The translations under genes and the position numbers were made by a program. A model generated the notes under the pieces. It did no database searches, was not told where the DNA came from, and worked only from the letters and a program-made list of their open reading frames with translations. From Ligula intestinalis (Eukaryota; Platyhelminthes; Cestoda; Diphyllobothriidea; Diphyllobothriidae), in the NCBI GenBank assembly GCA_036362985.1, contig JAYGXS010000008.1, forward strand, positions 15,790,039 through 15,854,038: 64,000 nt of DNA. Reading direction: 5' to 3'. This document shows positions 1 through 13,200 of this stretch, in pieces. Each line of letters opens with the position of its first letter. Position 1 is the first letter of the stretch.

Positions 1-1680
1 TTGATGGACTGGGGGCCTGAGAACCATGACTCGAGCAGCTCGCGGCTCACGCGGTTGTCACCTCTTGCAAGGATTTCGGCCTCGTCAAAATTGAAAATAT
101 GGCCGGTTCCCGTTGAGTGAGCTGCAACCTGGGAGTTGGCGTCTTTCTTCTTCACCGGCGCTGCATGCTCGGCCATTCGCGTCCGGAGTAATCGCCCGGT
201 TTCTCCGAAGTAGTTGCTTTGTCCACAACTACAGATCCGGTGAACGACTCCTGCTGTAGCAGTGCGTTTTTCGGCCTCATGACCCGGCGCCTGATGGTTG
301 CTTCTGGCCTGTGCGCAACTCCAAGTGGGGTGAGCAGACGGCTGACCGCTTCCAATACATTCTTCACGTATGAAAGAGCTCGCGAAGCGTTTGGACCAGC
401 TGGACGTGGCTTCTTCTCTCGTTTGCGTGTGCATTGGTTACCGAAATTGCGCGGGTAAGCATTCGCTCTCAGTACCCGTTGAACATATTGTAATTTAGCA
501 ATACTATCTTTCACTTCGCTGAAATGCGTCTCGACGCGCCGAAATAGCGCTCTTACGCAGCTGCGTTTGTGACCGATTGGGTGGTTACTGTTGTAGTTCA
601 GGACTTGCATAGTGTTGGTTGCGTTCCTGAATACTTTTGTTTTTAGGCCATCAGCGTCTTTGCGGCAAACGAGGTCATCCAGGAAGGCTAGTTGGTTGTT
701 TTCTTCTTCCATCGTCAATTGAATGTCTGGGAAGATGGCGTTTACAACTTTCGTGAATGTCAACACCTGATCCCGCTCAATTACGACGAGGGTGTCGTCC
801 ACATACCGAGCCCAGAGTTTCGGTCTGTGTGGTCAGAAAACCAGCGACTCCAGCCGTTGCAGGACCGCCTCTGCTATGAGTCCGGAAATGGGCAAACCCA
901 TAGGTGTGCCCTCCACCTGCTCGTAGATAGTTCCGTTGAAGGTATAGTACGTCCTCAGGCAGAACTTTGGGAGCTGGAGGATTTGAGCGTGCCCGAGGCG
1001 ATTCTCCGTTTCATCGTTTTTCTCTCGTAGGAGTATTTGGATAGTCTCGACGGCCAGGTCCTGTGGAATAGAAGTAAAAAGGGACGTGACATCAAAGGAA
1101 ACCGTGATATAATTTGGCTGGAGACTTACCCCTTTAAGTTTCTCCAAGAATTATGTTGATGACCTGCCTTTTGTGTCTGAATCAGCGGTCAAGAATTTGA
1201 GCCGTCGGAACAGCCACTTTGCCAGTCCGTTGGTTGGGATTCCTTTGAGAGATACGATTGTCGGGAGGGGTACGCCCTCTTTGTGCACCTTGGGGAGACC
1301 ACAGAAGCGGGCCACGGCCGTTTCTTGCGCTCTCGCCATGCGTCGGTCGATTGGCGACATAGCGCTTGAGTTCTCCATTGCCAAAAGCGTTGTGTTGATC
1401 TCGCGTGTCAGCGTTTTCATGGGGTTGGATTTGCACGGAACGTAGAACTGACGACCGTCCAACAAAGTTTGAGCTTTATGAATGTAGTCTGTCCTGTCCA
1501 ATACGACAGTGGACCGCCCCTTGTCTGCCGACACGATAACGAGGTCATTGTTGACTCTGAGTTCTTTAAGTGCCTTTCGTTCGACTTTGGAGAGAGCGAC
1601 GGAATCCGAAACGTCAGGACAATAAAACTCGTGTTCCAGTGATCGCTTCTATAAGTCAATACCAGATCGATCAATTAAAA
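1..1680 (-). pseudogene. Penelope-like retroelement (PLE), RT plus GIY-YIG endonuclease, decayed
   Basis: Read on the minus strand from about 1680 to the left edge, this encodes a PLE polyprotein. The N-terminal part carries SADKGRSTVVLDRTDY. The RT core contains FDVTSLFTSIPQ, GTPMGLPISGLIAE and the catalytic box YVDD (near 797-808), followed by a conserved SNHPIGHKRSCVRAL segment. At the C-terminus, about 1-240, lies a GIY-YIG-type module (SCGQSNYFGETGR, then ESWFSGPQS). PLEs copy RNA by target-primed reverse transcription and use the GIY-YIG endonuclease for nicking. An in-frame TGA at 833-835 and a break near 1148-1150 interrupt the frame, so this copy is not functional. It continues past the left edge. 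It matches the PLE at 35.6 kb in the RT region. Confidence 0.9.
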
Positions 1681-1980
1681 ACCCATCAGAGGCCTACATT
1701 TCAATCCATTCCTGGCTTGCCTTACGACTGGCAGCAATCACCGGCAAGCGGGTTCCCACGAACCTCACACATTGTCTTTATGATTTCCGCCAAGATGTTT
1801 TGTCAAATAAGTGGTTGAAGTCACATGGCTTGGCCTTCGTTAATGTATGTTCAGTAATCGCGAAAGAAACTCACTGGTTCCCGCTAACTCTCGAGCCCTC
1901 TCAGCAACCGCACAATGGCTAACACTTTATGCAGATAATATTGTGACCTCAAATCTTTGCGCATATTAGATAATATTGTC

Positions 1981-2135
1981 GAAAGAGACAAAGGAGACTG
2001 GAATGGCTATTTCTGGCTCATTAGCCGTCATCAGCTAGACACATGGAACGCCAAGTTGCGCACCACCAGAGGCTCGAACCTGTGACTTAGTAAATTAGAA
2101 GTCTAAATGTCTAACCATTGAGTCAAGGGCCCACT
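1981..2135 (-). repeat. tRNA-derived SINE, family A, copy 1
   Basis: On the minus strand a tRNA-like head begins near 2135, with an A-box-like stretch (tgactcaatggttaga) and a B-box (ggttcgagcctc). It is followed by a body that includes gacggctaatgagccagaaat and a tail ending agtctcctttgtct. The same head-body-tail order occurs at 2286, 17291, 56320 and 56680. SINEs are transcribed by RNA polymerase III and moved by LINE enzymes. This is not a working tRNA gene because the cloverleaf does not close. Confidence 0.75.
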
Positions 2136-2285
2136 GTGATTCCGGTTTAGATCGGGTAATATTGACACTCTTTGATTAAGGTTCATTAATCGCCAACAGA
2201 ACTAAGTCGTTCTGCTCTGTCTTGGGGTTCAAATTCAGACTCTGGCAGCAGCCTTATAGCGGCTAGTAGTCGTGGCAGACAGCAT

Positions 2286-2446
2286 TTCGACAAAGACAAG
2301 GGAGACAGAAATAGCCATTTCTGACTTACTAGCTGACGTTAACCTATCACATCCAATCTCAGGTGTTGCACCACTCCAGAGTCGAACCCGTGATTCGTTA
2401 TCGACCAGTCATATAGAGTCTAGGCCCAATTAGCTATTGAACTTAG
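2286..2446 (-). repeat. tRNA-derived SINE, family A, copy 2
   Basis: This is a second, more decayed minus-strand copy just beside copy 1. The B-box is recognisable (gggttcgactctgg in minus orientation) and the body keeps the agccagaaat and gtctcccttgtctttg type motifs, with changes. Two copies in the same direction suggest independent insertions or a local duplication. Confidence 0.6.
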
Positions 2447-3734
2447 CCCTCATCCGCCGCTAGTCAAGTCACAGATTCCTCGACTGCTTTTGGTAATGTT
2501 ACCGGTCAGGCCAGTCAACTCCGTTGAACTAGAAGTTCGTTTTCAGGCCCTGGCAGCCAATAAAAGATAACGAGTTTTAGTGCATTCTCGGTAACTGTGA
2601 TCACAAAGGATACGAGGAACTGGCAATTTCTTCCTGTCTTATTTTGTCGTCGAAAACCAGGTTCTATCCCCCATGATCGGCTTGCGCCAGTGAATTTTTG
2701 TAGTCTCGGTAAGCCTCTTGGTGGCGATCTATTGAAAATAACCTAAAAGACGGAATAAATGTTTTTAGCTGAACACGGAACGACCTCTATTTGGATCTGT
2801 ATAACGGGCAAAATGAAGTCGACCAAACGACCACACCCACATTATATTGGGCACGCGCAACTGGCTTTCCCGGAAAGGGTGAAAAAATCAGTCAGTAGCG
2901 TCTTCACTCAATTGTGCTGATGGCTGCTCATCTAAGCAGCAAGAATTCCAACACAAACAGCTTGGAAAATTAAAGTTATCCTAATGCTCTATAAGACTTC
3001 TGTGAATGCCCCAATTCCCACGATTATTCCATCTCACAGAAGTGCACGTGCGCGCGTATCCCATACCGCCTGCTTAAGCGTTCCCGACTTGGTTGTGGCC
3101 ACAGAGGTTTCTTCCTATCTGATTTGTCTACTTCTGCAAGAATTTGCTCGTACCTTGTATAATTTTCTCTTGAAACGTATAAGACAGAATATAGACAACC
3201 TAAACGGCATGCTAGAAAATACACACAGCCTTTCAGTGAGAATTGCTTGCAAGTGTTTGGGAGGTCAGTCGAGCAGGCTATGTTTTATATGTGTATTCTA
3301 AATTCCAGGCCGGGTCATAAAAAGTACGTAGACCAACACTACGAAATCTCGAATTCGAGACCCCCGAGATTACATTTTCCCCGGTTATTCTGTTCTGATA
3401 ACATTTCCCCCGCCAGGAAAAGTGAGCGCACATAACACCCCGCCCCCTTCCCTAGGACGCTTCAGTTGCGGAGGCGTCTCGCAATTGGAATCGTGACGAG
3501 CCTGAGCTGATTAGACTGCTTAATGCCTACGGTTACGAGGTAAAAATATCCGCTTGACGGGGGGGGACTGGTTGTGTTGAGCGTAATTATCGCGGTGGAC
3601 TAAGTTAATATATAAAACTTCAGCCAATGTGATCTTCAGACCCGGTTCCACGTGAGAAAAGAAGGCGAACAAAGAGTCCTCTTCACTTATATAAACACCT
3701 GGAACGGGAGCATTCGCTTCAATTCATGAAGAAA
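2447..3734. other. No gene recognised
   Basis: This stretch lies downstream of FOXRED1. Short open frames occur, the longest about 105 codons at 2984-3301 on the plus strand, but none shows a known domain or conserved motif. No RNA gene was recognised. Confidence 0.5.
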
Positions 3735-3740
3735 TTTATT
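3735..3740 (-). terminator. Candidate polyadenylation signal of FOXRED1
   Basis: Reading on the minus strand gives AATAAA about 122 nt after the FOXRED1 stop codon, a usual distance for a short 3' UTR. No other copy of the hexamer lies nearer the stop. Confidence 0.55.
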
Positions 3741-3861
3741 AGTTGACTCAGCTAAAAATGTATTATTGTACAGATGCGCAGCACTCGCTGCGTCTTCTAC
3801 TGCTGGCGGCGGGAAGGTAGATACAAACACACTGACCACTCAAATTCTCAGCAGGCGCTCA

Positions 3862-4212
3862 TTAAAATGTATTCCGTTCGGATATGGGCAGATCGAGGAA
3901 AAAACGGTCAAAGGAAAAACGTGTCAAGTCGATTGACTTGTAATGCCGGTAGTGAATGTACTCAGCTACAGCACGGCCTATCGCAATTGAATGTTGCGTA
4001 CAAAGACCTCCGGATCCATTTGCTAGCATCATGTTGTTGAGGAAGGGATGCGGTCCGACTATGAGACTCTGATCCCGGGGATTGTAGTCGCTGAGGTAGG
4101 CCCAAGCGGAGCTAATCTTGGCAGTTGCCATAGCAGGAATACGGCGTGCCAGGCGTGGCTGAATTTGGTCAGTAAACTCGCTGTAGTCGACTTCAAAGTC
4201 CTCCGTATGCTC
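3862..4212 (-). CDS. FOXRED1: FOXRED1 exon 8 (C-terminus and stop)
   Basis: The acceptor is cccttttggtag. The exon encodes EVDYSEFTDQIQPRLARR, ISSAWAYLSDYNPRDQ, LIVGPHPFLNNMM, AIGRAVAEYI and SIDLTRFSFDRFFL, which align through to the human C-terminus. The FAD-contact motif that is GFSGHG in the human protein reads GSGGLC here. The stop is at 3864-3862. Confidence 0.93.
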   Translation of the reverse strand, partial: EHTEDFEVDYSEFTDQIQPRLARRIPAMATAKISSAWAYLSDYNPRDQSLIVGPHPFLNNMMLANGSGGLCTQHSIAIGRAVAEYIHYRHYKSIDLTRFSFDRFFLDLPISERNTF

Positions 4213-7200
4213 CTACCAAAAGGGAAGCAGGGTAAAAAAGGATAAGCGCTGCCAAAGGATAGGTCCTCCAAGAATGTAAGAGTAAAGAACTGCACGTGAC
4301 TCACCGGGCACCGCTTCTGGATCCGACAAGGGTTCATGCATACGGCAAAGTCCCCTGACAGGCCTTGGCGCTGCATAAAGAGACCAGAGTGATCAATCAG
4401 TATCGGCGAATCAATCCCAGGAAACTGTGTGCTCGGAGCTGCAGCGTAGTCAGGACGCACTATAAAAATATTCTGCTTCCTAAGGAGACACAATAAAGAG
4501 GAAGAGGTAATCACAAGAAGAATGCGCTAAACAAGCGATCGAAAGAATTCGAACAGAAGTTAAACACGCATACTTTTATAATATAAGTAGGTAGTTGTAA
4601 AGATTACTGTAATTGGATCAGCATCGCATTCCACGGTTTTGTGGAACTGACACGTTGGGGCGACTGTAATCCCATTCATCCCCCCCCCACCACGAATCTT
4701 ATGAGGAAGTTCACCTGTACAGATTAAAACTTGCTAAGAGTACCCAAAAAGAATTGATCAGTGGAAGGATGCGCTAACGGAGTTGCTATAAGCACATTAT
4801 AGTATCTAAGCGTAGGGCAGTTCTGACTTTATTACGGGACCGGTGGTAATGGGGGTTTTACATTTGGTAAGATCCGATGGAAAGGAGTGCACGATAAAAG
4901 GTGACTGATAAAAAAGTTTGTATTTTCAAAAAATTATTTAAATTCATTTCTTGAAGGTGAAAACCACTCGGAAGATACCAAGAGTTCAATCGTTGGTTTC
5001 GACGATGTCAACCGCCAGCTGAAGGCAACGCGGTGACTTGCGTATTGATTGGTTTTAAATTAAAGTAGACGATGGCAGCTTCTACCGCATTCTCTCTCTT
5101 CTCTCACATACCTGTGCTCGGGGTCAAGGCACAGTCAAGAAGACCGGAGGCGGGATCAGACGCACGCGCCTGCACAGAGCGAATCTACAAATACGCGTGC
5201 AACCACGCTCTTCCCATGTGCGACATTTGCTATATGAGCGCAACCCGAATAAGGCCTGCCATGCCGTGATCTTGTCCCCGTTTTGGTCTTGCGGAAATCT
5301 ATCATGCGGTCCGCTTAGGGGGCACACACACTGCATGGCTGTTATTTGGAGCGTGATAAGCCGACATGAGTCAAGCAAGTGGTGATTCTCAGGGTTGTGC
5401 AACACCACACCCCAGGCCGGGTGGTCAGAGGCGGGGTATTGGCAGGCAGTGTTAAGCTTGTTTACTTATTAGATGTCGAATGGGAGGATCTCTTTCAAAC
5501 GGCCCCAAGAAGGAACCCCAGAGGAAATTATTGTCAGTTGAAGAATGAACTGAGCCGTACAAATCTACGCTCATCCTTCTTCTCTCAAAAAGTGGTTCGA
5601 CAGTGGAAGTCTTTGCCAACGTCTATTGCACATTCCTCCACTGAGCGTGTTCAAGAGACGTCTGGATAATCAATTCTTAAAGGTCAACCAAAACATTTAA
5701 ACTTCTGTCTAACAGATAATATGTATGACTAAAGACATACTACTCGCTTGATTTCAATTGAATTTCTATCTATATTAAAGTTGATGCAGGCGAACATTTC
5801 AAAGTGGAAATGCAGTGAACGTGTTTTACGCTGCTAGTTCGCAAACGCTCCACCGTTTTAACCATTCATATTTCTCAAATACAGTAGGTAACCTAACTCA
5901 TGAAATCCAAGGATTTTTACAAGTAACTCCCTGTTACACAAACGCAGCCCAGACTGCGGCCCCCAAAATCTTACAGCAATAAAGTAATGGTCGTTCTTCA
6001 TAATATTGCATACTGTATTTTATGAAGGAATATAAAGTTTCCTAGAAATACCAGCTTTTTTGGCAAAGTGGAAAGTTCCGAAAAAGTGTAAATCGGGCTT
6101 ACTCTGTAAACTTAAGTTTTACATGAAGAGGAAGCCCGTTCATGCAAAATGAGGCAAATGAGGCCACTGTAAATGTGTATTTTGGTGCCTCTCTTTTTAG
6201 TGTGGCGGGGAGTGTGAACTATGCTGTCCGGCTTCTTTGTCCACGTCATGCGACTTCAAACAGGCAGCTGTTTCCGCCTCGCTGATTTGCAGATTCTTGA
6301 GCAACTTCCTTCCAAGCGCGTTCAAACCTCGCGGCTGCTTAAGGCCGCTTGAACACACCATCCCTCGGTCGATGCAACCACATTGGCCCGGTGCCGCTAA
6401 CCGTCGTGAACATATACATCCCTCCAATCTCCAGCTGTCCTCCCGGTTTCACCGCCTCAATTGCTCCCTACTTACCTTTTGGAGACAGCTTGGTGGTAGG
6501 TGACTTCAATGCCCACCACGACCTGTGGTGCTCCAACTTGGCAGCCGATTTCCGGGGAGAAGCTCTGGCCGATGAACTAGAACATGCAGCCAACGAGGAC
6601 AGTCCAACGCGGCACCCGCTCAACGGTATCCTCAGCTCTCCTGATGTTTTCCACGTCCGTCTCAGCCTGATAGCCTCCACCATTTGGAGCATGAAAATCA
6701 GCCCTGGGAACGATCATCTCCCCATAGTGCTCGAATTGGCCACCGCCGCCGACCGTATTAAGGCTCCAAACAGGCACTTTATCAACTTCAAGCGAGCCAA
6801 TTGGGCAGCGTTTACCACCGAATGCGAAGCTGAGATCGATCTCCTTTCGCCCCCCCCCACCTGGGTCCACACGGCGGAGTGAGCCGTTAGTCAACTGCTT
6901 CTGGCAGCAGCAGGTAACCCCTAACGCCTAAATTATCCGCCTGAAACGAGAGAGAGAGAGATGACATACCAGTGCATGATTCCAATGACGTTTGCGTCGG
7001 CGAACTCAATGGCTTGATCACCAAGACTGTCAAAAACGACAAACGCCAACGCTGACATGAACTAGTCGCAGACTGCAATTTCCGCAACACAGCTGCCACC
7101 TGAAAACTACACAATATGACTAAGCTCCGGGTTGACACACCTAACCAGTCTATTAGCGTTGGCGGCGGCATCATTTTTTCAAAGAACGGTAAAATTGCCG

Positions 7201-10200
7201 CGAAGATTAACAAACTGTGCTCACCCCACTCGGTGTCCAGTCCCAAAAGTCAGCGCTCCCTGCTTCGTCTCCTCCATAAAGCTCCGCCTCCGGACATTTC
7301 CTTCTCGGCTGATGCTATCCTCATCGCCGTCAAGAAAACGAAAGCCTTAGGACCGGATGGCCTGGCACCTCTCTGTGTGCACCATACCAGCCCCGAGGTA
7401 GCTGCATACCTGGCTGCCATTTTCAACCTTTCGGTAGCTAGTTCAATCATCCCCGATTGCTGGCGCCAGTCCATCATTATCCCCCTAGTCAAAGCTGGCA
7501 GTAACCCCAGTCTAGCAATCTCCTATCACCGAATCACCCTTCTCAGTCAACTGGCGAAGATTCTGGAACGACTCCACCATCTAATTCTGGCGTCTGCAGT
7601 GGATCGGGCCATGGTACCACAACGGCGCTTTTTAAGCTCAGCGACGCCATCCTCGAGGGCTTCAATCAGCAGAAACCCACTTCGCGGACCGTAGCAGTTT
7701 CAATTGACCTGTCACGAGCCTTCGACTGCGTCAGCCACGATCAGCTCCTGCAGGACTTGGTCTCAGGAACGTCCCGACTGGCCTGGTCCGATGGTTGGCG
7801 GCTTACATCCGCGGCTGCCACGATCGTGTCCTTTTCCGCAGCGCTCTTTCTAAACCCCGTAAGCAGACCTGCAGCGTTCTTCAAGGCTCTGCGCAAAGTC
7901 CGACGCTGTTCAACATCTATATGCGAGACCTCCCACTCCCTGGGACACCTGCGAAAGTGGTATCATATGCGGATTATGTCACTTTCTTCTGCCAGCACAA
8001 TCTCATTGGTCAGACTGCGCAGGTCCTCTCGGAGTCCATGTCTGATGTCGTGAACTTCTTCACTCAGCACGGGTTGACGATCTCAGCAGCCAAGTCGTCC
8101 GTCACTGTTTTCACACTGGACCCGAAGGAGTTCAATCACCACCCGGCCATCACCATCGACGATTCATATTTATCGCTGAAGCTCGTTGGAATCCGTTTCG
8201 ATCTTCTCTTCACGTGCGCGGACCATGCGAGGGAGGTCTCGAGCAAAGTGAGCCGCTGCAACAAAGTTCTCAAGGCTCTTGCGGTCACATCCTGGGGCTG
8301 CGCGAAAGATACCTTGACGACCACATTAAAAGCGCTAGCCAAGCCGCATCTTACCTATGCGGCAGCAATCTGGTCTCCTGCAATCAGTTCTTCCAGCCTC
8401 CGCCGCCTTTAGTCAGCACAGAATGCCGTCCTGCGCTCAATCACGGGTTACTACAAGATGTCGCCTATGGTCATTTCCATGCGGATGCCTCTCTCCTGCC
8501 AGTCGCCCCTCACAACGCACGCATAGGTCAGCAGTTTTGATGGAACTGTTCCTAACCCGATCATCCAAATCACCAACGCTGCCACGCCCCCGAACTTAGC
8601 CGCAGTGTTCGACCGTCTCTTAAATCTTTCCAAAAGGAAGCGGTGACATCATGCCTCTCGGATCCGCCCGTTGATGGCTGGCGGCAGGAGAGGTTAGGAA
8701 CTGTGATCTGGTGCTGTTGGCGATCCTGTTATTGCGAACTCCAAACGAACTGCACAGTAAACGCGCTGCACCAACGCCGGGGCCAGATCAAAGTACCGCA
8801 GGCGTTATTCGGGTTGCATTCCATTTAACAAAACCAGAAACAAAGTGGTGTAGGTAAACGGACAAAATAAGTGAACAAACAGGCAAACCAACCTCTTCTC
8901 TACTGGTAGGCGCAACATGGGCTCATCAAAATCGCGCAGCGCCAGCGAAACGATATCAGCTGCCCACGGACCTGCAGCATTCACGCAGGTGTGGAAGGCA
9001 ATTTTCGTCTGGGAGCCGTTAGGTAGCGCAACCTAGGGAAGATTTATAAAAAAAAAACACATGAGCAGCACAGGCAAACGAGGTAGTGCTGCCGCGGCAT
9101 ATCATTTAAATTGCCCGAAGGGCCGACGCGTCAATGCTTGCTGTGTAGCTGCCGGAATTTACGTGTGAGCAGGATCGGCATGGTTTGACCTGAACATGAA
9201 ACAGAGAACAGACAGGAGGAGCAAAAGACCTCGCATACACATGCAATAGAGATTTCCTTATATGAACCCCACCCCCCCCCCACAAAATTTTTATTTGGAT
9301 TAGGACTGCATTTGTGGCGCTCAAAAGAGGACTGAGGTGGTTTGGGCACGTTCGCCGTCGTGGGCCTTACGAGCTTAGTCATAATGGCTTTGATCCGACG
9401 CCAGGGACAACCTTGAGGCATTGAAGAGGAGATCAACGTAAGACCCGGTTCGACACAATTCGTCAAGACATGGAGGCTATTTTAGGATCTTCGGTATTCG
9501 GTCTCCGTTGTTGGAGAAGATAATGGGTTAAGTTCTTCAGATCTGCTGCCGCATATCGTCACGCATGGAGAACGACCATCCGTGACATCATCCAGGTCGG
9601 TATAATTAAAGCCGTATTAAATACGACCGTCGCGAACGCTGACGTGCACCGTGCCCCACGGAGTAGCCGCAACACTCGTGACATGCGCGGCATCTACCTC
9701 ATGAACACCCCTTACCGTCCCTCCTTCCCCATCCACAATTCTGCGATCACTCCGCCCGCGTCGCTCGAGTAATTCCGTCAGTTGCCAGGCTTATATGCGT
9801 GTTGGCCTAGTATCGTTTTTACTCTCCGCCTTCCCTCTTCAATCGACTGCAGGATTCTACCAGCATTGGGGACAATGAAAGTATATGCAAACGTTGTAGT
9901 TTCTCATCACTTGTGTGCCAGATTGGGACGGTTTGCTGAGCAGTGTCACAGGAAAACATGTGTCATCAGCGACCGTTACATGTTGGAATCGATGGCTAAT
10001 ACTTCCTCGGAAGAGTACCAGTTGCATAAACGAGGTACCAAACACTTGGCATAATCCGAAATGCTCCTTTTTAAAAAGGCAAGCTGTGAGAAACGCACGT
10101 AAGTTGAGATGGTTCGCGGCGACTTTTGGAAGTCCATCCGCCACAGAGCTATCGAAATCACGCATGTCGGTGGCGTGAATCAGTTAAACTTGCTTCGTTT

Positions 10201-13200
10201 CTACGCTACCAATAGTCGCCGTATATACCCCAGCCATGCTGACCGTTTGGGTGGTTAAAGTGATAGACTACGAAGAGACTGACGTACTACAAATATACAG
10301 TTGTCAAGGTAATAGTCTTATAACTAAAAGCCTAGCAGCTGGTTATGTCTCAATTGGATTATCAGCGAGAACCTAGGTACTTTAAATTAAAATCATACTT
10401 ATAAAACCTTGCAGAAAAAGCTTGCAGAAAAACTAATGACTTGTGTGGGGCACGCGTAGACGTGGATTCAGCCTCGCCAACGGGTACGCGTTCTTCCTGG
10501 TTGTTTTTATGTGTTTTGCTTTCTCAAATACCGTAGCCGGGTCACTGGCGATACTATTTTCTCCTTTGCTAAAGTTCAATTCACAAGGAATGGACAGCGG
10601 TCCTTTCTGTCGTTTGCTAAGCATGCCAAATTTTCAACAATAGCAGCAGCAGCAGCAGTAGGAGTCGTCAATTCTCCCTCCTCTATTGTAAAAATGAGCA
10701 GTAGATCAAAAATGTCCTTAGACTGTGGCCGAAAGACACTTCAAGAGGACACAGAGCAGCTGCACTCATGGAGCAAGAGTTGGTGCATGAATTATAATCA
10801 AAAAAATCAGTAGTAATCGACATGATGTGAAAACTACGCCAAATAAATGCACTCTCACGACAATATGTCTCGAGCGACCATTTACTTGAAACCATGAGTG
10901 TGCAAAGAGGCCTTGGCGTACTTATTAAACACGATTTAAGCGTCAAAGTACCAGCGAGAGCAATGTCGACTATGAGCGCCATACGAAGAACATGCGCTAA
11001 CTTTAATGCAGATGACTTCGGAAAACTATATAGAGCATTTGTGCGGCCGCACCTGGAATATGCCGTAGAGGCTTAACGGCCTTGGCTTCGGGAAGACATA
11101 GGGTTTCTTGAAGTTGTCCAATGACGTGCTACAAAGGCTATTTATGAACTTAAACAGTTGACACACGAGCAGCGCCTGGTTGCCTTGAATGTCTTTCTTT
11201 TCCACTTGACACAAAGCAGAGGTGATCTTATAGCAAAGTTTCAGCTATTAAACTGAACTGATCTGAATGTGAAGTATGAGTGTCTTTTTAAATGACAGCA
11301 AGAAGGAATCCCAGAGGATATGATCGCCACTTGAAAAAGGAACTGTATCGCACAAAGTAAAACTCTTCCTCCTTCTCTCGAAGAGTCATTCCACAGTGGA
11401 ACTCTTGGCTGACGTGTGTTATTTGTGTTCAAGTGATGCCTGGACAATCACCAAGTAAAAATCAACACAAACTGTAACAGGCTTATCTGACAGATTATAG
11501 ACATGACTACAAATATACTGCATTGATTTCAGTAAACTTTTTATTGACATTAAAGTTGGCTCGGGTGAAAGCTTCGTAGTGCAAATGCAGTGAACGTTGT
11601 CAACGTTGCTATTTCGCTAACGCCCACCATTTTAACCATCTATATTTCCTTATGATTTTTATGCATTTTTGCACAACAAAGCTACCTGAAACAACTCTTG
11701 CATGTTCATGACTTTTTATGCATTCTTGTACGGTTACAAGTAAGGTTTTACGGGGTTCTATCGTTTACTCTAAACATACTGACTGACATCCAAAACTGCT
11801 GTTGTCAGAGCTGCCTGAGACAGCAACTAAGGGCTCTAGGCACAACTTCTGCCCTTCACAAATAACCAAGATACGATCGGATGAATATGGTGATGTGAGT
11901 ACAAACACCACTTGCAGGCTACAAGTTAAAGCTAACTTTGAAAGACCCCCCTCCCACCCCCAAACTTGACCATATATTTCCTGCTTTTGGCGCATAGACA
12001 CCTGTGTTGCTGGCGGTTACTGACGCGAAATCGGATAGTGGACTGGACAGCCCACGTGCGAAATGTCTAAGAACAGCATTTATCTCAAGATGGCAGGGTT
12101 CTACCGCCGCGTCCGCCTCGTAATTGATTTTGCACAAGTTTGTGTGCAGTGAAACGGATTTTCGATCAAGCTACATCAGCCTGTCTTTCCCAACACACTT
12201 CGTTTCCCTTGCCTGACAAAATCTTGAGGGAGGTGTGGGCGTAAGCACATCCCCTCACACAGACAAACTGATGATAGCTTATATACCTAAATCAAATTCT
12301 TACGCAGACTGTTTTAGAGGATATTGTGTGACACTGGCGTTTAGCAGATTATGCGAACAGGTTTTCTGTTTAAATTACATGTTCAGTAGTGCGGAAAAGT
12401 GTTTTGCCCGCCTCTGAAAGCATTTTTGGTGGGCGAGACAGACTTTTTACCAGAATACGTCATAAGACCATATGATCTCCTCTACTCTGGATGGTTTGTG
12501 TTCCGCTACCCTGTTTTGAAGCCAGAAACCATTGATGCGTAACGTATAACTATACACCAAACCACTGTCTCATCCACGTTCTCAGACCCGAATGGACGTA
12601 GTCACAACACGTTATTGGCTACTGCTGCCTCAGACAGCAACTCAGAGTTATGTGCATAATAAATGCCTCATCCCGGTGCCCTTGGGGGACAGCCAGAACT
12701 GTCTGATTTGTTTTTTTCGATGCCGACTGCCTCAAATTCGTGTGATTTCACAGAGGGTCACTTCCACCTCGCTGATCTGAAGATCCTTGACAATTTCCAC
12801 TCGCGCGCACACGCGCGTTCGGGTAGTCGCACCTGCTCAAGTGCCACTTAAACACGCCATGCTCTCAACCGACGCAGCATAGATCACTATACATGACACC
12901 CCGCGTGTAAAGAAAGACACTAATTGCAGGACACTTGGACTTGTTTCATAATCATGTAGAAACAGCTGTCACTGTTCTCTCATATACACTCTCAGGCGTT
13001 ACTAGACGCAGTCAATGCCAGCCCTAGATTTGCTAGTAGCAACTGCCGCTTGAGGCAGCAACTCAGAGTTTTGTGCATAATACAATCCTTCATTCTGGTG
13101 ACTTCTGTCTTTTTTAACAACCCGAATTCGACCTGATAATTGCAGTACTCTGAGTAAAACCATTACTTTGACATCAAAAATAGCTTCTACTGACGTTATC

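Noticed and set aside
6190..8640. A host gene with endonuclease/exonuclease/phosphatase domain
   Set aside because: The domain is followed by RT motifs in order, with frameshifts, as in a dead LINE.
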